NCBI GenBank assembly: GCA_039519185.1
Contig: CM076849.1
Coordinates: 61,214,587-61,278,586, forward strand
DNA: 64,000 nucleotides
Direction of reading: 5' to 3'
DNA from: Astragalus membranaceus
Taxonomy: Eukaryota > Streptophyta > Magnoliopsida > Fabales > Fabaceae
The translations under genes were made by a program, and so were the position numbers. Positions 1 to 10,055 of this stretch are shown here, piece by piece (positions within the stretch are counted from its first letter, which is position 1; every line of letters starts with the position of its first letter). Under the pieces are notes generated by a model that was not told the DNA's origin, ran no database searches, and was given only the letters and a program-made list of their open reading frames with translations.

Positions 1-108
1 TTTAAGAACATGAACCTTATGTTGAAAAGAGTGATAGTGATGCTATGGTTTTAATTCAATTGAGCATGTGAAGATTGACTAAAAGCTTTTTTTTAGGGTG
101 CTTTTTAA

Positions 109-353
109 GGGTATGTTTGGGAGGGGGTTTTAAGAGGGGAAGGGAGGGGAGGACATATTTTTCAATTCTAAATTGAGAAAGCTATAAAATGTTTCTAAAC
201 ATAAATGAAATGTTATTAAAAATGTTATTAAAAATGTTATATTGTTATCTATTAAGTTATTCTTTTATTTTTTTTAAATATCAAATATATATTAAAATAT
301 AGACAAATCTTTTTCAAGCCCTCCCCTTCCAAAACCCCCTCCCAAACATACCC
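109..353. mobile_element. Tourist-like MITE (PIF/Harbinger type)
   Basis: The ends are inverted repeats beginning GGGTATGTTTGGGAGGGGG, read inward from 109 and, on the other strand, from 353. The trinucleotide TAA flanks both sides (106-108 and 354-356), which fits the 3-bp TSD of PIF/Harbinger elements. The 245-bp body is AT-rich and has no coding capacity, so this is a non-autonomous miniature element. The family assignment rests on TIR and TSD form only. Confidence 0.8.
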
Positions 354-837
354 TAAGTCTTTTATTGAAATAAAAGCACATAGAAAGTGTAGAAACTTGC
401 TTTTGTGTAACTACCACATATAGATTGTAAAGAAATTGCACTCTGGGTTTATGTAATACTCATTTTGAATGGTAATGAACTACACCTAAGGGTAATTCAT
501 TTTCTATCTCTGAGAGCATAGACTGGAGATAAAATATACATAAGTGTTATGTGGGTGCTGAGAGCAAAATTCAACAAAATGCGGGATTCAACTACAACAA
601 AAAAGGACAATAGTATAGAGAAACAACAATAATTGGGACACTTGCTCAATTTTAACTAACCGTCACGGATTCAACTGCAATCCCACGAAATGAGTATGTT
701 TGTGATCTATCTAACTCTTACCTTTTTCTTTATGCATTCAGAAAGATCAAATGGAAAGATAGGGATACTTGGTTAAACTATATGGTATATGACCATAATT
801 GCACTTAAGAACAAATACTAAACCTTCTAAAACAAAC
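354..837. other. AT-rich stretch without recognised gene
   Basis: I see no splice-bordered coding exon, RNA gene or clear repeat here. It is AT-rich DNA between the MITE and the 3' end of a truncated LINE. Confidence 0.5.
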
Positions 838-1272
838 TTTTTTTTTTAAGAAAAGAGGGGTTTAAAAGCACCCACAGAGGAAAACAAGCTACAAAACAGC
901 CAGACCTTCTTTATCCTCCAGGATGAACAAGGTGGATAAAGGCGGGGGCAAAGTCGTAAAACATGAAATTACAATTCAAAGATAAACTATTTCTAGCTAA
1001 GCAGTCAGCAACTTTGTTATTTTCTCTAGGGACCTTAGACCATATGATACGAGCTTCCTCCACAATAATGTTTCGGATGTCATCAATAATAGAAGAGAGA
1101 GAGAGAGAGGGGTGAGTGGTAACCATATATATACATATGAGTGAGCATTAGTCTCTCGATGAATGCGTTGAGACACTTCATAAGTAGCCACCAATATATG
1201 GTCCGAACAAAAGAAACCATATAAACCAAACGAATCATATTCAACCACCTTGCAGTCTTCAATTGAACGAGT
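838..1272 (-). mobile_element. 5'-truncated LINE, RNase H tail only
   Basis: On the minus strand, 1126 to 911 encodes the end of the plant L1-type RNase H domain: IWSKVPRENNKVADCLAR, then a short hydrophobic tail and a stop. Weakly coding sequence from about 1272 to 1140 (CKVVEYDSFG, DHILVATYEVSQRIHRE) may be the earlier part of the same domain. Downstream of the stop is about 70 bp of 3' UTR and an A-run of about 12 (T-run at 838-849 on plus), as at LINE 3' ends. The fragment abuts the stop codon of the thaumatin-like gene and could supply its 3' UTR. No TSD was identified, so the exact 5' border is uncertain. Confidence 0.65.
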
Positions 1273-1274
1273 AA

Positions 1275-1997
1275 TCATGCGCAAAATGATACAAAATAAC
1301 TAGCCCCACCAAAACAAGTATAATGAGTATCATCAAAAGCATTAGAAACAGCACTAGGACATTGATTCTCAACAAGCTCAGTATATTGATTCAGCTCACA
1401 TTTTTGAGGGGAAGCAAAAGCACCAGTGCAACAATGTTTAGGTTCACCAGTAGTATAACAAGCACTTTTACAAGCAATCTTTCTTCTTTCATGACTATAA
1501 ACAGACAACCAATCAGGACATTGATTTCTCCAATCTTTAAAACACATAATTTTCTGACACCTAGATTCCAATGGAGTCAACGTGACAGGCAAATTAAACC
1601 CATTTCTAAGGTCAACTTTATATGTACTAGTACCACCTTTTGGTACGAGGTTGAATTTGGTTAGTGTAACAGGTGGTTGAGGTGTATTGTAATGACAATG
1701 TAGACTATTAGCACCACAATCACCAGTTGCACAATGGAAACTTGTGTTGGGATTTCCATCACATCCTGTTCTTGCCCATATTATTCCTGACCATGTATCG
1801 GGGACTTTAAGGTCATATTGTTTTTCAGGATCTAATTTGATACCTGTGGGGACCACTCGCTTGCCTCTTTGGGTATAAACACCTGGCCATATTGTTTCAT
1901 GACAACCATTACTGATTAGGATACTCGCATTACCTTTGGAGATAATAATAAAAGATAAAAACAAAAACACTTGAAGTTTTATTGAAGACATTGGCAT
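1275..1997 (-). CDS. thaumatin-like protein (PR-5 family), single exon
   Basis: The 240-residue protein begins with a hydrophobic signal peptide (about residues 1-24, VFLFLSFIIISKGNA), so it is probably secreted to the apoplast. The mature part is a full thaumatin domain: SNGCHETIWPGV near the N-terminus, WARTGCDGN, CATGDCG, CKSACYTTGEPKHCCTGAF and a C-terminal FDDTHYTCFGGASYFVSFCA. I count 16 cysteines, the number that makes eight disulfides in large PR-5 proteins, and the length is normal. Family roles are antifungal defence and glucan binding. The acidic-cleft REDDD set looks eroded: the R and the last D are present, but the usual TLAEF glutamate is a lysine (TLTKF) and the VDGFNLP aspartate is an asparagine (RNGFNLP). 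The ATG is chosen because it gives a complete signal peptide. A LINE remnant starts right at the stop codon. The gene may be expressed, but its cleft chemistry differs from classical antifungal members. Confidence 0.92.
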   Translation of the reverse strand: MPMSSIKLQVFLFLSFIIISKGNASILISNGCHETIWPGVYTQRGKRVVPTGIKLDPEKQYDLKVPDTWSGIIWARTGCDGNPNTSFHCATGDCGANSLHCHYNTPQPPVTLTKFNLVPKGGTSTYKVDLRNGFNLPVTLTPLESRCQKIMCFKDWRNQCPDWLSVYSHERRKIACKSACYTTGEPKHCCTGAFASPQKCELNQYTELVENQCPSAVSNAFDDTHYTCFGGASYFVSFCA

Positions 1998-2400
1998 GGC
2001 AGCAATTGTATATGTTGTTTTCTTTCAATTGTTTGTTGTTTATTATTACTTGTTCTTTGTTTTATCCTTAGAATTATGAAATGTTTTGTAAACGTGTTGT
2101 TTTCCGTTTTCCTAGCTTTTCCTCTCTCCAAATTGATGGATATGATCCCCATTGCTCTTTTGATCATCCATTTTGTGCAGTTCTAAACTGTGGCCGAAAT
2201 TACTTTGTATTTTTTTTATTAATGGATGTTAAGAATTATAAGTCTTCGTGCAGGTGATATTTTTTTTTAAAATAAGTTAAAACTTCTAATATATTTGGAA
2301 AACTGCTAATTATAAAAAAGGTGGGTGTCCCAGAAACATTTCCCCTTATATATGAAAACAATGTATTGATCAACATTTATCTATTGAATTTTTTGTCCGC
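1998..2400 (-). promoter_or_regulatory. upstream region of the thaumatin-like gene
   Basis: This is the 5' flank of the minus-strand gene. The only TATA-like run in a plausible orientation is TATATAAG, read on the minus strand at about 2346-2353. It would imply a 5' UTR of roughly 300 bp. I see no duplicated W-box or GCC-box cluster. The assignment is positional only. Confidence 0.25.
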
Positions 2401-2530
2401 AGACAGAGTGACACGTAAACTCACACACGCAAAATGGAGATCCTGAGTTCAAACTCGGGTAACCACGAAATATATGCTACCTAACAACATCAACTTTACC
2501 AATTGTGTTAGGCTTTATGAATAGCATGAC
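2400..2530 (+). mobile_element. possible tRNA-derived SINE
   Basis: A B-box-like GAGTTCAAACTC lies at about 2449-2460, preceded at tRNA-like spacing by a weak A-box region, and followed by sequence typical of SINE bodies. No TSD was found, so this is a weak call. Confidence 0.3.
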
Positions 2531-2898
2531 ACTCACTCACTTATCCACTAAGAGCTATAAATCAAGTGGCAAAGTCATGGTCATTATGGCCCTAAATAGG
2601 CTATAAATTATATCAGATATTTCTAAAAGGCCAAGATTTTTTTGCCAAGCCTTTTTTTTTTTAAGAATGTTGAAAAGATTTATATCAAAAACAAAATTAA
2701 GACTTACCTAGTTACCTTATGGAACCTAACTTGACTTACCTATTCTCATTTCTATTTCTCATACCTCTAAGTAGTGACATACTGATATGGTTTATCTATT
2801 GAGAAGTAGATCACATAGCTTACTTAAATGCCTTAATATGAAATAAGTTTTTAAATAGGATAAAAAGGGCAATGACTACATTGAACAGAATATCAACT

Positions 2899-2902
<4 letters not shown>
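2531..2902. other. AT-rich stretch without recognised gene
   Basis: No supported gene is seen between the SINE-like sequence and the AT microsatellite. Confidence 0.45.

Positions 2903-2969
<67 letters not shown>
2903..2969. repeat. (AT)n microsatellite
   Basis: This is an uninterrupted AT dinucleotide run of about 67 bp. The tyrosine/isoleucine-repeat reading frames across it are artefacts of the repeat. Confidence 0.98.
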
Positions 2970-2971
<2 letters not shown>

Positions 2972-3098
2972 AACAACAGAATATGCTTGTATCAAAATGG
3001 CATTGCAAAAGAAAGGTTTTACATTATCCAAGCTGAACATGTTCTTTTGTTTATTTTTGCTATACAAAACAAAGCACGCATGCATTACAAATAAAAGT

Positions 3099-3469
3099 TC
3101 AGCTAGTTTGAGTATCATCATCATCTTTGTTTTTAGTGTCTAATTCACCTTCAGTTTCTTCACCTGTATCTACAGGTTTTACATTTTCCATTTTTGACAC
3201 GCGGAACATAGCCAAATGTGTGTCTCCTGACAATGATAAATTATAACACAAGTTAAGTAGCCAAATCAGTATAGTAGCTTCAAAGATTCATAAAACCTGT
3301 TAGAGACTTAGAGTAAGTACCAAATGTAATACAACTCCCAGAAGATAGAGTGTAAACTACTCCAGGTCTTAGCCGCTCTGGTCATCGATGAATGTACCAT
3401 TCGTGCTATCCAAATCTTTAACTAGAAGATTCTCTTGTTTCTTCTGAATGTGTGCATGTGCTCCAGACA
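3099..3469 (-). pseudogene. FHA-domain protein, last two exons, frameshifted
   Basis: Two minus-strand exons with good borders encode the C-terminal half of a forkhead-associated (FHA) domain. Exon A (3469-3321) gives VSGAHAHIQKKQENLLVKDL, then DSTNGTFIDD, the FHA phosphothreonine-binding signature (here SGAH and STNG). Exon B (3226-3099) gives GDTHLAMFRVSKMEN and an acidic tail ending DDDDTQTS. The exons join in phase across a GT-AG intron (ITF-G/GD). Exon A is 149 bp where 150 would keep the frame. The shift falls between FIDDQ and RLRPGVVYTL, next to a GAGCGG, and creates early stops. Upstream exons are not found and a fold-back element begins 160 bp upstream. It resembles small plant, probably plastid-targeted, FHA proteins. 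It is a broken 3' gene remnant unless the missing base is a sequencing error. Confidence 0.8.
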
Positions 3470-3533
3470 CTACAAGTATAAGGCAACTTAAGTATACAAA
3501 GAATTAATCAAAAGACAACTAGTATATGTCATC

Positions 3534-3586
3534 CACAATCTTTATGTATTTTAATGACACAATCTTTATGTATTTTAATGTGACAA
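3534..3586. repeat. short tandem duplication (about 25 bp x 2)
   Basis: The unit ACAATCTTTATGTATTTTAA occurs twice in succession, with minor end differences. It lies just outside the fold-back element. Confidence 0.7.
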
Positions 3587-3627
3587 TATTATCCTTAGAC
3601 TTATGTGATTTTGCCTTATATATAATA

Positions 3628-4815
3628 GGCTAAATTGCTGTTTTGGCCATTTATCTTTGGGGTTGGTGTCACTTTGGCCCTTTATCTTTTTTTTTTCTCG
3701 TTTTAGACCCTCATATTTTTTTTGTGTGTCATTTTGGCCCCTGTCGTTAGTTTTTTCTAACGGATGTCACGCTGGCAGTTAATTGCTGACGTGGCGTCTT
3801 AAATGTCAGGGTTGACTTGGACCTGATTTGGTGATGTGGCACATAAGAGACCAAATCGAAATTCAAAAAGAACATGAGGGGCCAAATTGACACAAACACA
3901 AAACATTCATCTTCCTCCTCCAAACACCACCTCCATGTTCATCTTCTCCGGCGAGCCACCACCACCTCCGATGAGCCTCCGCCACCACCACCACAAACAC
4001 TGACATCACTTCTCTCTCCCCTCTCTCTCTCTCTCTCTCCCCCTCTCTCCTCAAGAACACCAAAATTCTCATTTCTTCACCAAATCAAGCAAATAAATAG
4101 TGCATTTCATGCGAAATTTCACAAGGAACTAGAATCCATCACCAATTCTCACAAAAAAGTGGAAGAACTTAATCACAAACGTGATTTTCAGAGGAAAACG
4201 CGTTTTGGGTTTTGGAAATTGGGGAAACCTTCAAAACTCAACCAAAATTCACCCAACCAGTGCACTTGCAATAGACTCGAAATTGGTGCAGTAACTGACT
4301 GTTAGCAAAAGATTTCAACAAAAATGATAAAGAATTGAGAACGAAATGGAAATGTAGATTCACGTTTTACGGTTTTTTGGGTTTTTCAATAACGAAGGGA
4401 GAGAGAGAGAGAGGGGGAGGGGGAGAGAGAGAGACAATGTCACTGTTTGTGGTGGTGGTGGCGGAGGCTCACCGGAGGTGGTGGTGGGTCGCCGGAGAAG
4501 ATGAAGATGGAGGTGGTGTTTGGAGGAAGAAGATGAATATTTTGTGTTTGTGTCAATTTGGCCCCCATGTTCTTTTTTAAGTTTCGATTTGGTCCCTTAT
4601 GTGCCACATCACCAAATCAGGTCTAAGTCAACATTGACATATAAGACGCCACGTCAGCAGTTAACTGCCAGCGTGGCGTCCGTTAGAAAAAACTAACGGC
4701 AGGGGCCATAATGACACAGACAAAAAACATGAGGGTCTAAAACGAGAAAAAAAAAAGATAAAGGCCCAAAGTGACACCAACCCCAAAGATAAAGGGCCAA
4801 AACAGCAATTTAGCC
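3628..4815. mobile_element. fold-back element with about 450-bp inverted arms
   Basis: The sequence from 3628 (GGCTAAATTGCTGTTTTGGC) is repeated inverted up to 4815. The arms pair through a GA/CT-rich tract and a GGTGG-rich segment, so the same translated stretch (VVVVAEAHRRWWW, CLCQFGP) appears on minus at about 3870-4010 and on plus at about 4440-4575. The arms run about 3628-4080 and 4365-4815, leaving a loop of about 280 bp. No transposase is present. The long terminal inverted repeats suggest a non-autonomous MULE-like or Foldback element. I could not find a clean 8-9-bp TSD: TA flanks both ends, but the wider flanks differ. The long open frames inside are consequences of the inverted low-complexity arms. 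Confidence 0.8.
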
Positions 4816-6022
4816 TAAAATTTAATAAAAGAAAAAGGAAACACTCGGTTAAAAGACTATATTTCAACTTGCTTAAAAAACTTGTGTTGGAAAAAGTAAA
4901 AAGAAAGTCGGTATCTTTTTCTAATTTTAATAATGGAGTAAAAATCAGGAAAAAATAAAATGAGATCTCATATAAAATACGCACCCCCGTTGCAGCTCCC
5001 GCTGTCGCTTCCGTTGGCACTCCCCTTCCCATTCCCGCTCCCCGTTGTCGTTCCCCATTGCTGTTCCCTGTTGTTGTTCCCCATTGCCACTAGTCGTTGG
5101 CGCTCCCCGTTGCCTCTCATGTTGTTGATCCCATTGCCAGTCTCTCGTTGCCGCTCCTGTTGCCTCTCCCGTTGGCTCTCCCATTGCTCCCCTCTCGTTG
5201 TCGTTCCCATTGTGGATCCGTGTTGCCTCTCGGTGCCACCCTCGTTGCCGCTCCCATTGTCAGACTCTCGTTGCCGCTCTCATTGCTACTTGTTTATATC
5301 GTTTATTTAGATTTTTTGATAGTGGTTAAATTTTTGTTGACAATTATTAGTAGTTAAATTCAATGATTTTGGTAATTTCAGTAGATTATAGTAAATTGTA
5401 AATTCTATATCATTTAATATTAATTTAATAATTTTAATTTAATTATTGATATTTTAGGAAAAAATTGATTTTGTAAGCGGTATGGCTTTTTTTGACAATT
5501 GATAGTGGTTAAATTAATTGGTTTTAGTAGTTTGAGTGGATTACAGTGAATAGATCATTTAAATTATTTTAATCATTTTAATTTAAAAAAATGATTTTGG
5601 AATTTTTGTTGGTTTTTTTAATTATTGATATTTAGAAAAAAAATGATTTTATTGATATTTTTACAAAAAATGATTTTGGAATTTTTGTTAGCGGTAAGGT
5701 TTTTTTTTATAATTGGTATTGGTTAAATTGATTGATTTTAGTAGTTTGAGTAAATTATAAAATAAAAAAAAATTGATTTTTTTTTATTTTTTCGAAAAAA
5801 GAAAAAGAAAACGGACGAAGCGTCAGAGCGCGCCAGAGCGGCTCAGCGAAGCTTTTGTCCTGTCATCGTCAGCAGCTTTTGTTGATTTTTTGAAAAAGCT
5901 GATAGAAGTATGTCTTTTAGCGACACATTTACACGTTTACCCCTAAAATTGGACAGGTGGCAAGCTCTTAGTTGCACCAAAAATGTCAATTTTCTAGTAC
6001 CCAATTTTATTATATTAGATTA
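4816..6022 (-). mobile_element. Helitron-like repeat (copy 1), partial
   Basis: This region matches 53460-54250: both have AATGGAGTAAAAAT, then a CGTTGGCGCTCC-type block, AT-rich spacers, and an ending about GTGGCAAGCTC/GTGGTGCGCAAG, AATGTC, TAGATTAGA. The second copy begins with an inverted CTAGT-like terminus, so minus orientation is likely. The fold-back element abuts the other side. There is no Rep/helicase coding. Confidence 0.45.
4983..5285. repeat. degenerate CCGTTGCCGCTCCC minisatellite
   Basis: Short, irregular units of the form CGTTGCCGCTCCCATTG recur about 15 times. They open artefactual proline/leucine-rich frames on both strands. A shorter version occurs at 53634-53700 in the related repeat. 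Confidence 0.7.
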
Positions 6023-6033
6023 GAAGATATTAG

Positions 6034-6228
6034 CCAATAAAAATTGGCCCAATGGTAAGGATTCAGCTCACATTCCACAATGACGTAGGTTCAAACTCTG
6101 CTATCAATGTGAGGATCTTGGTGGGTAATATGTAAGTACCTTTGGAAGCGCTTAAAAAGCTTTGAGATAATTTCCCCGGCTTTGGTGAGCCTCTGAGACT
6201 CAATTCATTAAATTTTCTATAACCAAAT
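6034..6228 (+). mobile_element. tRNA-derived SINE with 11-bp TSD
   Basis: A tRNA-like head includes GGCCCAATGGTAAGGATTC (A box region) and AGGTTCAAACTC (B box). The body follows, with TTTTCTATAACCAAAT near the 3' end. The direct repeat GAAGATATTAG flanks it at 6023-6033 and 6229-6239. The TSD gives the borders to within a few bases. It inserted into the end of the Helitron-like repeat. Confidence 0.82.
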
Positions 6229-6318
6229 GAAGATATTAGAATTTATATTAGATTAAATGAATGTAAACATACATATTGAGATATGCCTTGTAATTCTATT
6301 GCTTGTAATAATAGTAGG

Positions 6319-6552
6319 TGTGGTTAGAAACCTAGTCGAAATGGGCCAGTCGAATGGGCTAGTCGAAATTATGGGCCTGGGCCTGTTTCATTGTATATAA
6401 ATATAGACGTCAGTAGCATGTAATTTAGTAACCTACATTTATGAAATTCAGTGCAGCTTTTACTATTGATATTATATTGCCCTAATTATTCCTCTTGTCC
6501 TTAAGCGCCGCCACTTCCTTTTCTTCTCTCTTTCACGTGTTTATCCCCAACA
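6319..6552 (+). repeat. probable 5' LTR of copia element
   Basis: A 3' border ending CCCCAACA is followed three bases later by TGGTATCAAGAGC, a near match to the initiator-methionine tRNA primer-binding site. A TATATAAATATAGA TATA-like stretch lies at about 6394. The 5' border (TGTGGTTAG) is a guess because the matching 3' LTR is not in the window. Confidence 0.4.
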
Positions 6553-6555
6553 AAC

Positions 6556-8846
6556 TGGTATCAAGAGCTTGTTAGATCCTCACAGCGCGAGACAACTCTG
6601 GTGGAGGTATTCTGGGGAACCTCCCAATCTTTGACGGAAAGGATTATGAACGTTGGTGTGCGCAGATGAAGTTGCTGTTTCGATACCAAGATGTACTTGA
6701 TGTCGTGAATGATGGTGTTCCACCCTTGGCAGCAAACGCCACTGAAGCGGTGAGGAACAACCACCATTCGCTGAGGAAGAAAGATGGAAAAAGGCTGTTT
6801 TTGATTCACCAATGAGTTGATTCCAACATCCTGAACCTGATCATCGACTGTGATTCAGCAAAGGCAGCTTGGGACATCCTAAAGAACTCGTATGGAGGAG
6901 CAGATAGGCTGAAGAAGATACGTCTACAGTCGCTCAGGAAGCAGTACGAGGGCTTGAAGATGACAGATGGAGAATCGATTGGAGATTTCATTACGAGGTT
7001 AGTAGCATTAACTAATCAAATGAAAGGTAATGGTGAAACTGTGACTGAAGTAAATAAAGTCGAAAAGGTGCTCAGATCCTTAACCCTGGAATTCGACTAC
7101 GTTGTTACTGCTATCGAAGAATCCAAGGACCTAGATACATTGAAGTTAGATGAACTTCAGGGTTCCTTAGAGGCTCATGAATTGAGAATAAGGCAGAGAA
7201 GTTCAGCGAAAGAAACTGAACAAGCCTTACTTTCATACTCCTCTAAGAGAAATTGGAAGGCAGGAAACAAGGAGAAGGGTAGAGAAAAGGGATCAAGCAG
7301 TAAGAAGAAAGAACAATGATCTTTCGACAAGAAGAAGGGAGACCTGTCGAAAGTTCAGTGTTATAACTGTCAGCAATTTGGGCATTATAGGAACAAGTGT
7401 AAAAACAAGAAAGTTCCTAGGGATAAAGATGCAGAAGCCAAGTTTGCTAATGATAATGACTCAGACTCTGACTCAGAGGAGTTAATGCTGATGGCCGTCG
7501 AAGATGAGATTCGACTCGATGAAGGAATTGCTGAAAGTAGCGAGCAAAATAGTGGGAACACTTGTATAAGTGGATTCACTTGTGATGCTCAAAATACTTG
7601 TGCAATGTGTGTGTGGCAGGGCAGTGGAAACACTGGTGATGCCTCCAACATTGCCAGCAATGATGATGAAGAATTGTCATTCATGACAGCTACTGACCCA
7701 GAATTACTGTTGTTGAAGGCTGATACAAATTCGACTGAAGAGAAGTCTGTCGAATGGTATCTCGACACAGGATGTTCAAATCACATGTGTTGTCACAAGG
7801 AGTGGTTTGTCGAACTGGAGCAGATAAGCAAAAAGATAAGGTTTGCAGATAACAGTAGAGTTACTGCTGAAGGAGTAGGTACCATAAAGTTCCTGTCGAA
7901 AGATGGCAAGTGGTGCTACATCCAAGGGGTATTTTATGTACCGGCTATGAAGAGCAATCTGCTAAGTGTTGGGCAGATGATCGAGAAGAAATTCACCGTC
8001 GAAATGGGTGATAACAGTCTCAGCCTATTTGATTCGACCAAGAAGTTGATCCTGAAGGTGTTAATGCAGAGTAACAGAACCTTCAAGATCAAATTGCAAG
8101 TAGTCGAAGAACATTGCCTCAAGAGTACTGTCGAAGAGGAGCACTGGAAGTGGCACAGAAGATTTGGCCACCTCAACTTCAAGAGCTTGAGTCAACTACA
8201 TGAAAAGAAGATGGTTCATGGGTTGCCTGCAGTAAAAGTACCTGTCGAAGTTTGCGAGAGTTGTTGCAAGTCGAAGCAACCAAGAAACTCGTTTAAATCA
8301 GAAGTACCTAGCAGAGCAGAGAAGAAGCTAGAGGTGATATTTTCTGATGTCTGTGGTCCTTTCGAAGTATGTTCCTTAGGAGGGAATAAGTACTTTGTCA
8401 CCTTCATTGACGAATACACTAGAATGTCCTGGGTGTATTTGATCAAAAGGAAGAATGAAGTACTAGAAATATTCAAGAAGTTTAAGGTAATGATTGAAAA
8501 GCAAAGTGAATGTGCAATCAAAACCCTTAGAAGCGATGGAGGTGGTGAGTACAATTCTCATGAATTTGTCGAATTCTGTGAGAAAGAAGGAATTGTGCAT
8601 GAAGTCACTGCACCTTACACGCCTCAGCATAATGGTACTGCTGAGAGGAAAAACAGGACCATCCTCAACATGGTAAGAAGTATGTTGAAGGAGAAGAAAC
8701 TACCTCATAGTTTATGGGGAGAACTTGTAGCCACAGCAGTATACATTCTGAACAAATTCCCCACAAAGAGATTGACTGGGAAGACACCTGAAGAAGCTTG
8801 GCTAGGAAGAAAGCCAAGTGTCAAGCATCTCAGAATAATTGGCTCA
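6556..8846 (+). pseudogene. Ty1/copia gag-pol, truncated in integrase
   Basis: The order of domains is copia. Gag (about 6600-7430) has LPIFDGKDYERWCAQMK, AWDILKNSYGG and a CCHC knuckle CYNCQQFGHYRNKC. Protease (about 7750) has WYLDTGCSNHMC with the DTG active site. Then comes the GAG-preintegrase zinc-binding region (HRRFGHLNF, CESCCKSKQ), and integrase with all three catalytic acids in VIFSDVCGPF, LRSDGGGEYNS and TAERKNR. Gag is interrupted by TGA codons at about 6814 and 7317, although the frame otherwise stays open. The sequence stops abruptly after KHLRIIGS at about 8846, where integrase should continue. Reverse transcriptase, RNase H and the 3' LTR are absent. The following frame belongs to a different element's tandem repeat, so the long open frame through 9122 is chimeric. 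Confidence 0.9.
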
Positions 8847-9270
8847 GTAAACTGTGCCAAGAGGATACTTCAAGCTGACCTTGGTGGTCACAACCCCTTG
8901 GGCGAGTTCTATCTGGGCCGAGTCCTGGTAAACTGTGCCAAGAGGATACTTCAAGCTGACCTTGGTGGTCACAACCCCTTGGGCGAGTTCTATCTGGGCC
9001 GAGTCCTGGTAAACTGTGGCAAGAGCATACTTCGAGCTGACCTTGGTGGTCACAACCCCTTTGAGCGAGTTCTATCTGGGCCGAGTCCTGGTAAACTGTG
9101 CCAAGAGGATACTTCAAGCTGACCTTGGTGGCCACAACCCCTTGGGCAAGTTCTATTTGGGCCGAGTCCCGGTAAACTGTGCCAAGAGCATACTTCAAGC
9201 TCACCTTGGTGGTCACAACCCCTTTGAGAGAGTTCTATCCAAGCCGAGTCTTGGTAAACTGTGCTAAGGG
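8847..9270. repeat. 81-82-bp tandem repeat, five copies
   Basis: The unit starts GTAAACTGTGCCAAGAGGAT and recurs at 8847, 8928, 9009, 9091, 9172 and (partial) 9254. Because 81 is a multiple of three, the copia frame runs on into it. A related unit (AAACTGCCCCCAGAG) occurs at 15838-16370 in the complete element, so the repeat belongs to the gypsy-like family and not to copia. Confidence 0.92.
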
Positions 9271-9590
9271 TATACTTCATTACAAATTGCCCAAGTGCGT
9301 CAGCTCATCTTCATAAAGCAAGGCAAGCTTAGCAACTATCTACTTAAAATCCAAAATCCAAGCAAAATCACCTTAGCAAAGAAGAAGCGGCACAAAGCTC
9401 GCGAAAGGATTGACAGGATAATCACACAAAACAACCAAGGTCACGACGCCCACCCAGCAGGGATCCAAGTTCATGGCACCCACAGGGCGCCAGCAAAGGC
9501 GCCAATGTCGTGAAACACAGCACCTAGGCGCCCAGTACCAAGGCCCCAAAAGAAAACAAAACCTGGCACCATAGAAGGTGCTTAGCAACC

Positions 9591-10055
9591 GGCACCCAGG
9601 CGCCCTAGAGGGCGCCAAATTTCTTTTCGCAGGATGGCAGCCAGCACATCCAAATCGGCACCCAGGCGCCCTAGAGGGCACCAAAATTCTTTTCGCATGA
9701 TGGCAGCCAGCACATCCAAACCGGCACCCAGGCGCCCTATAGGGCGCAAAATTTCTTTTCGCAGGATGGCAGCCAGCACATCCAAACCCACACCCAGGCG
9801 CCCTAGAGGGCGCCAAAATTCCTTTCGCAGGATGGCAGCCAGCACATCCAAACCGGCACCCAGGCGCCCAAGAGGGGGCCAAAATTCTTTTCGCAGGATG
9901 GCTACCAGCACATCCAAACCGGCACCCAGGCGCCCTAGAGGGCGCCAAAATTCCTTTCGCAGGATGGCGCCCAGCGCCTCCAAACCGGCACCCAGGCGCC
10001 CTATAGGGCGCCAAAATTCGTTTTGCAGAATGGCACCCAGCGCATCCAAACATGG
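9591..10055. repeat. 66-bp GGCGCC-rich minisatellite, seven units
   Basis: The units start GGCACCCAGGCGCCC at 9591, 9657, 9723, 9789, 9855, 9921 and 9987. Each carries GCGCCCTAGAGGGCGC and CGCAGGATGGC. The 66-bp period (22 codons) leaves several frames on both strands open, which explains the long repetitive ORFs seen there. Diverged units related to 23280-23590 of the complete element. Confidence 0.93.

Noticed and set aside
2436..2475. tRNA gene
   Set aside because: Only a B-box-like word is present; no acceptor stem, anticodon loop or complete cloverleaf could be drawn.
2820..3124. Tyr/Ile-repeat proteins
   Set aside because: They are simple translations of the (AT)n tract.
3874..4580. 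Matching proteins on opposite strands (AEAHRRWWW)
   Set aside because: They are the two arms of the fold-back element read in opposite directions.
4960..5357. Pro/Leu-rich proteins over the CCGTTG repeat
   Set aside because: Low-complexity DNA keeps several frames open; no start context or homologous domain.
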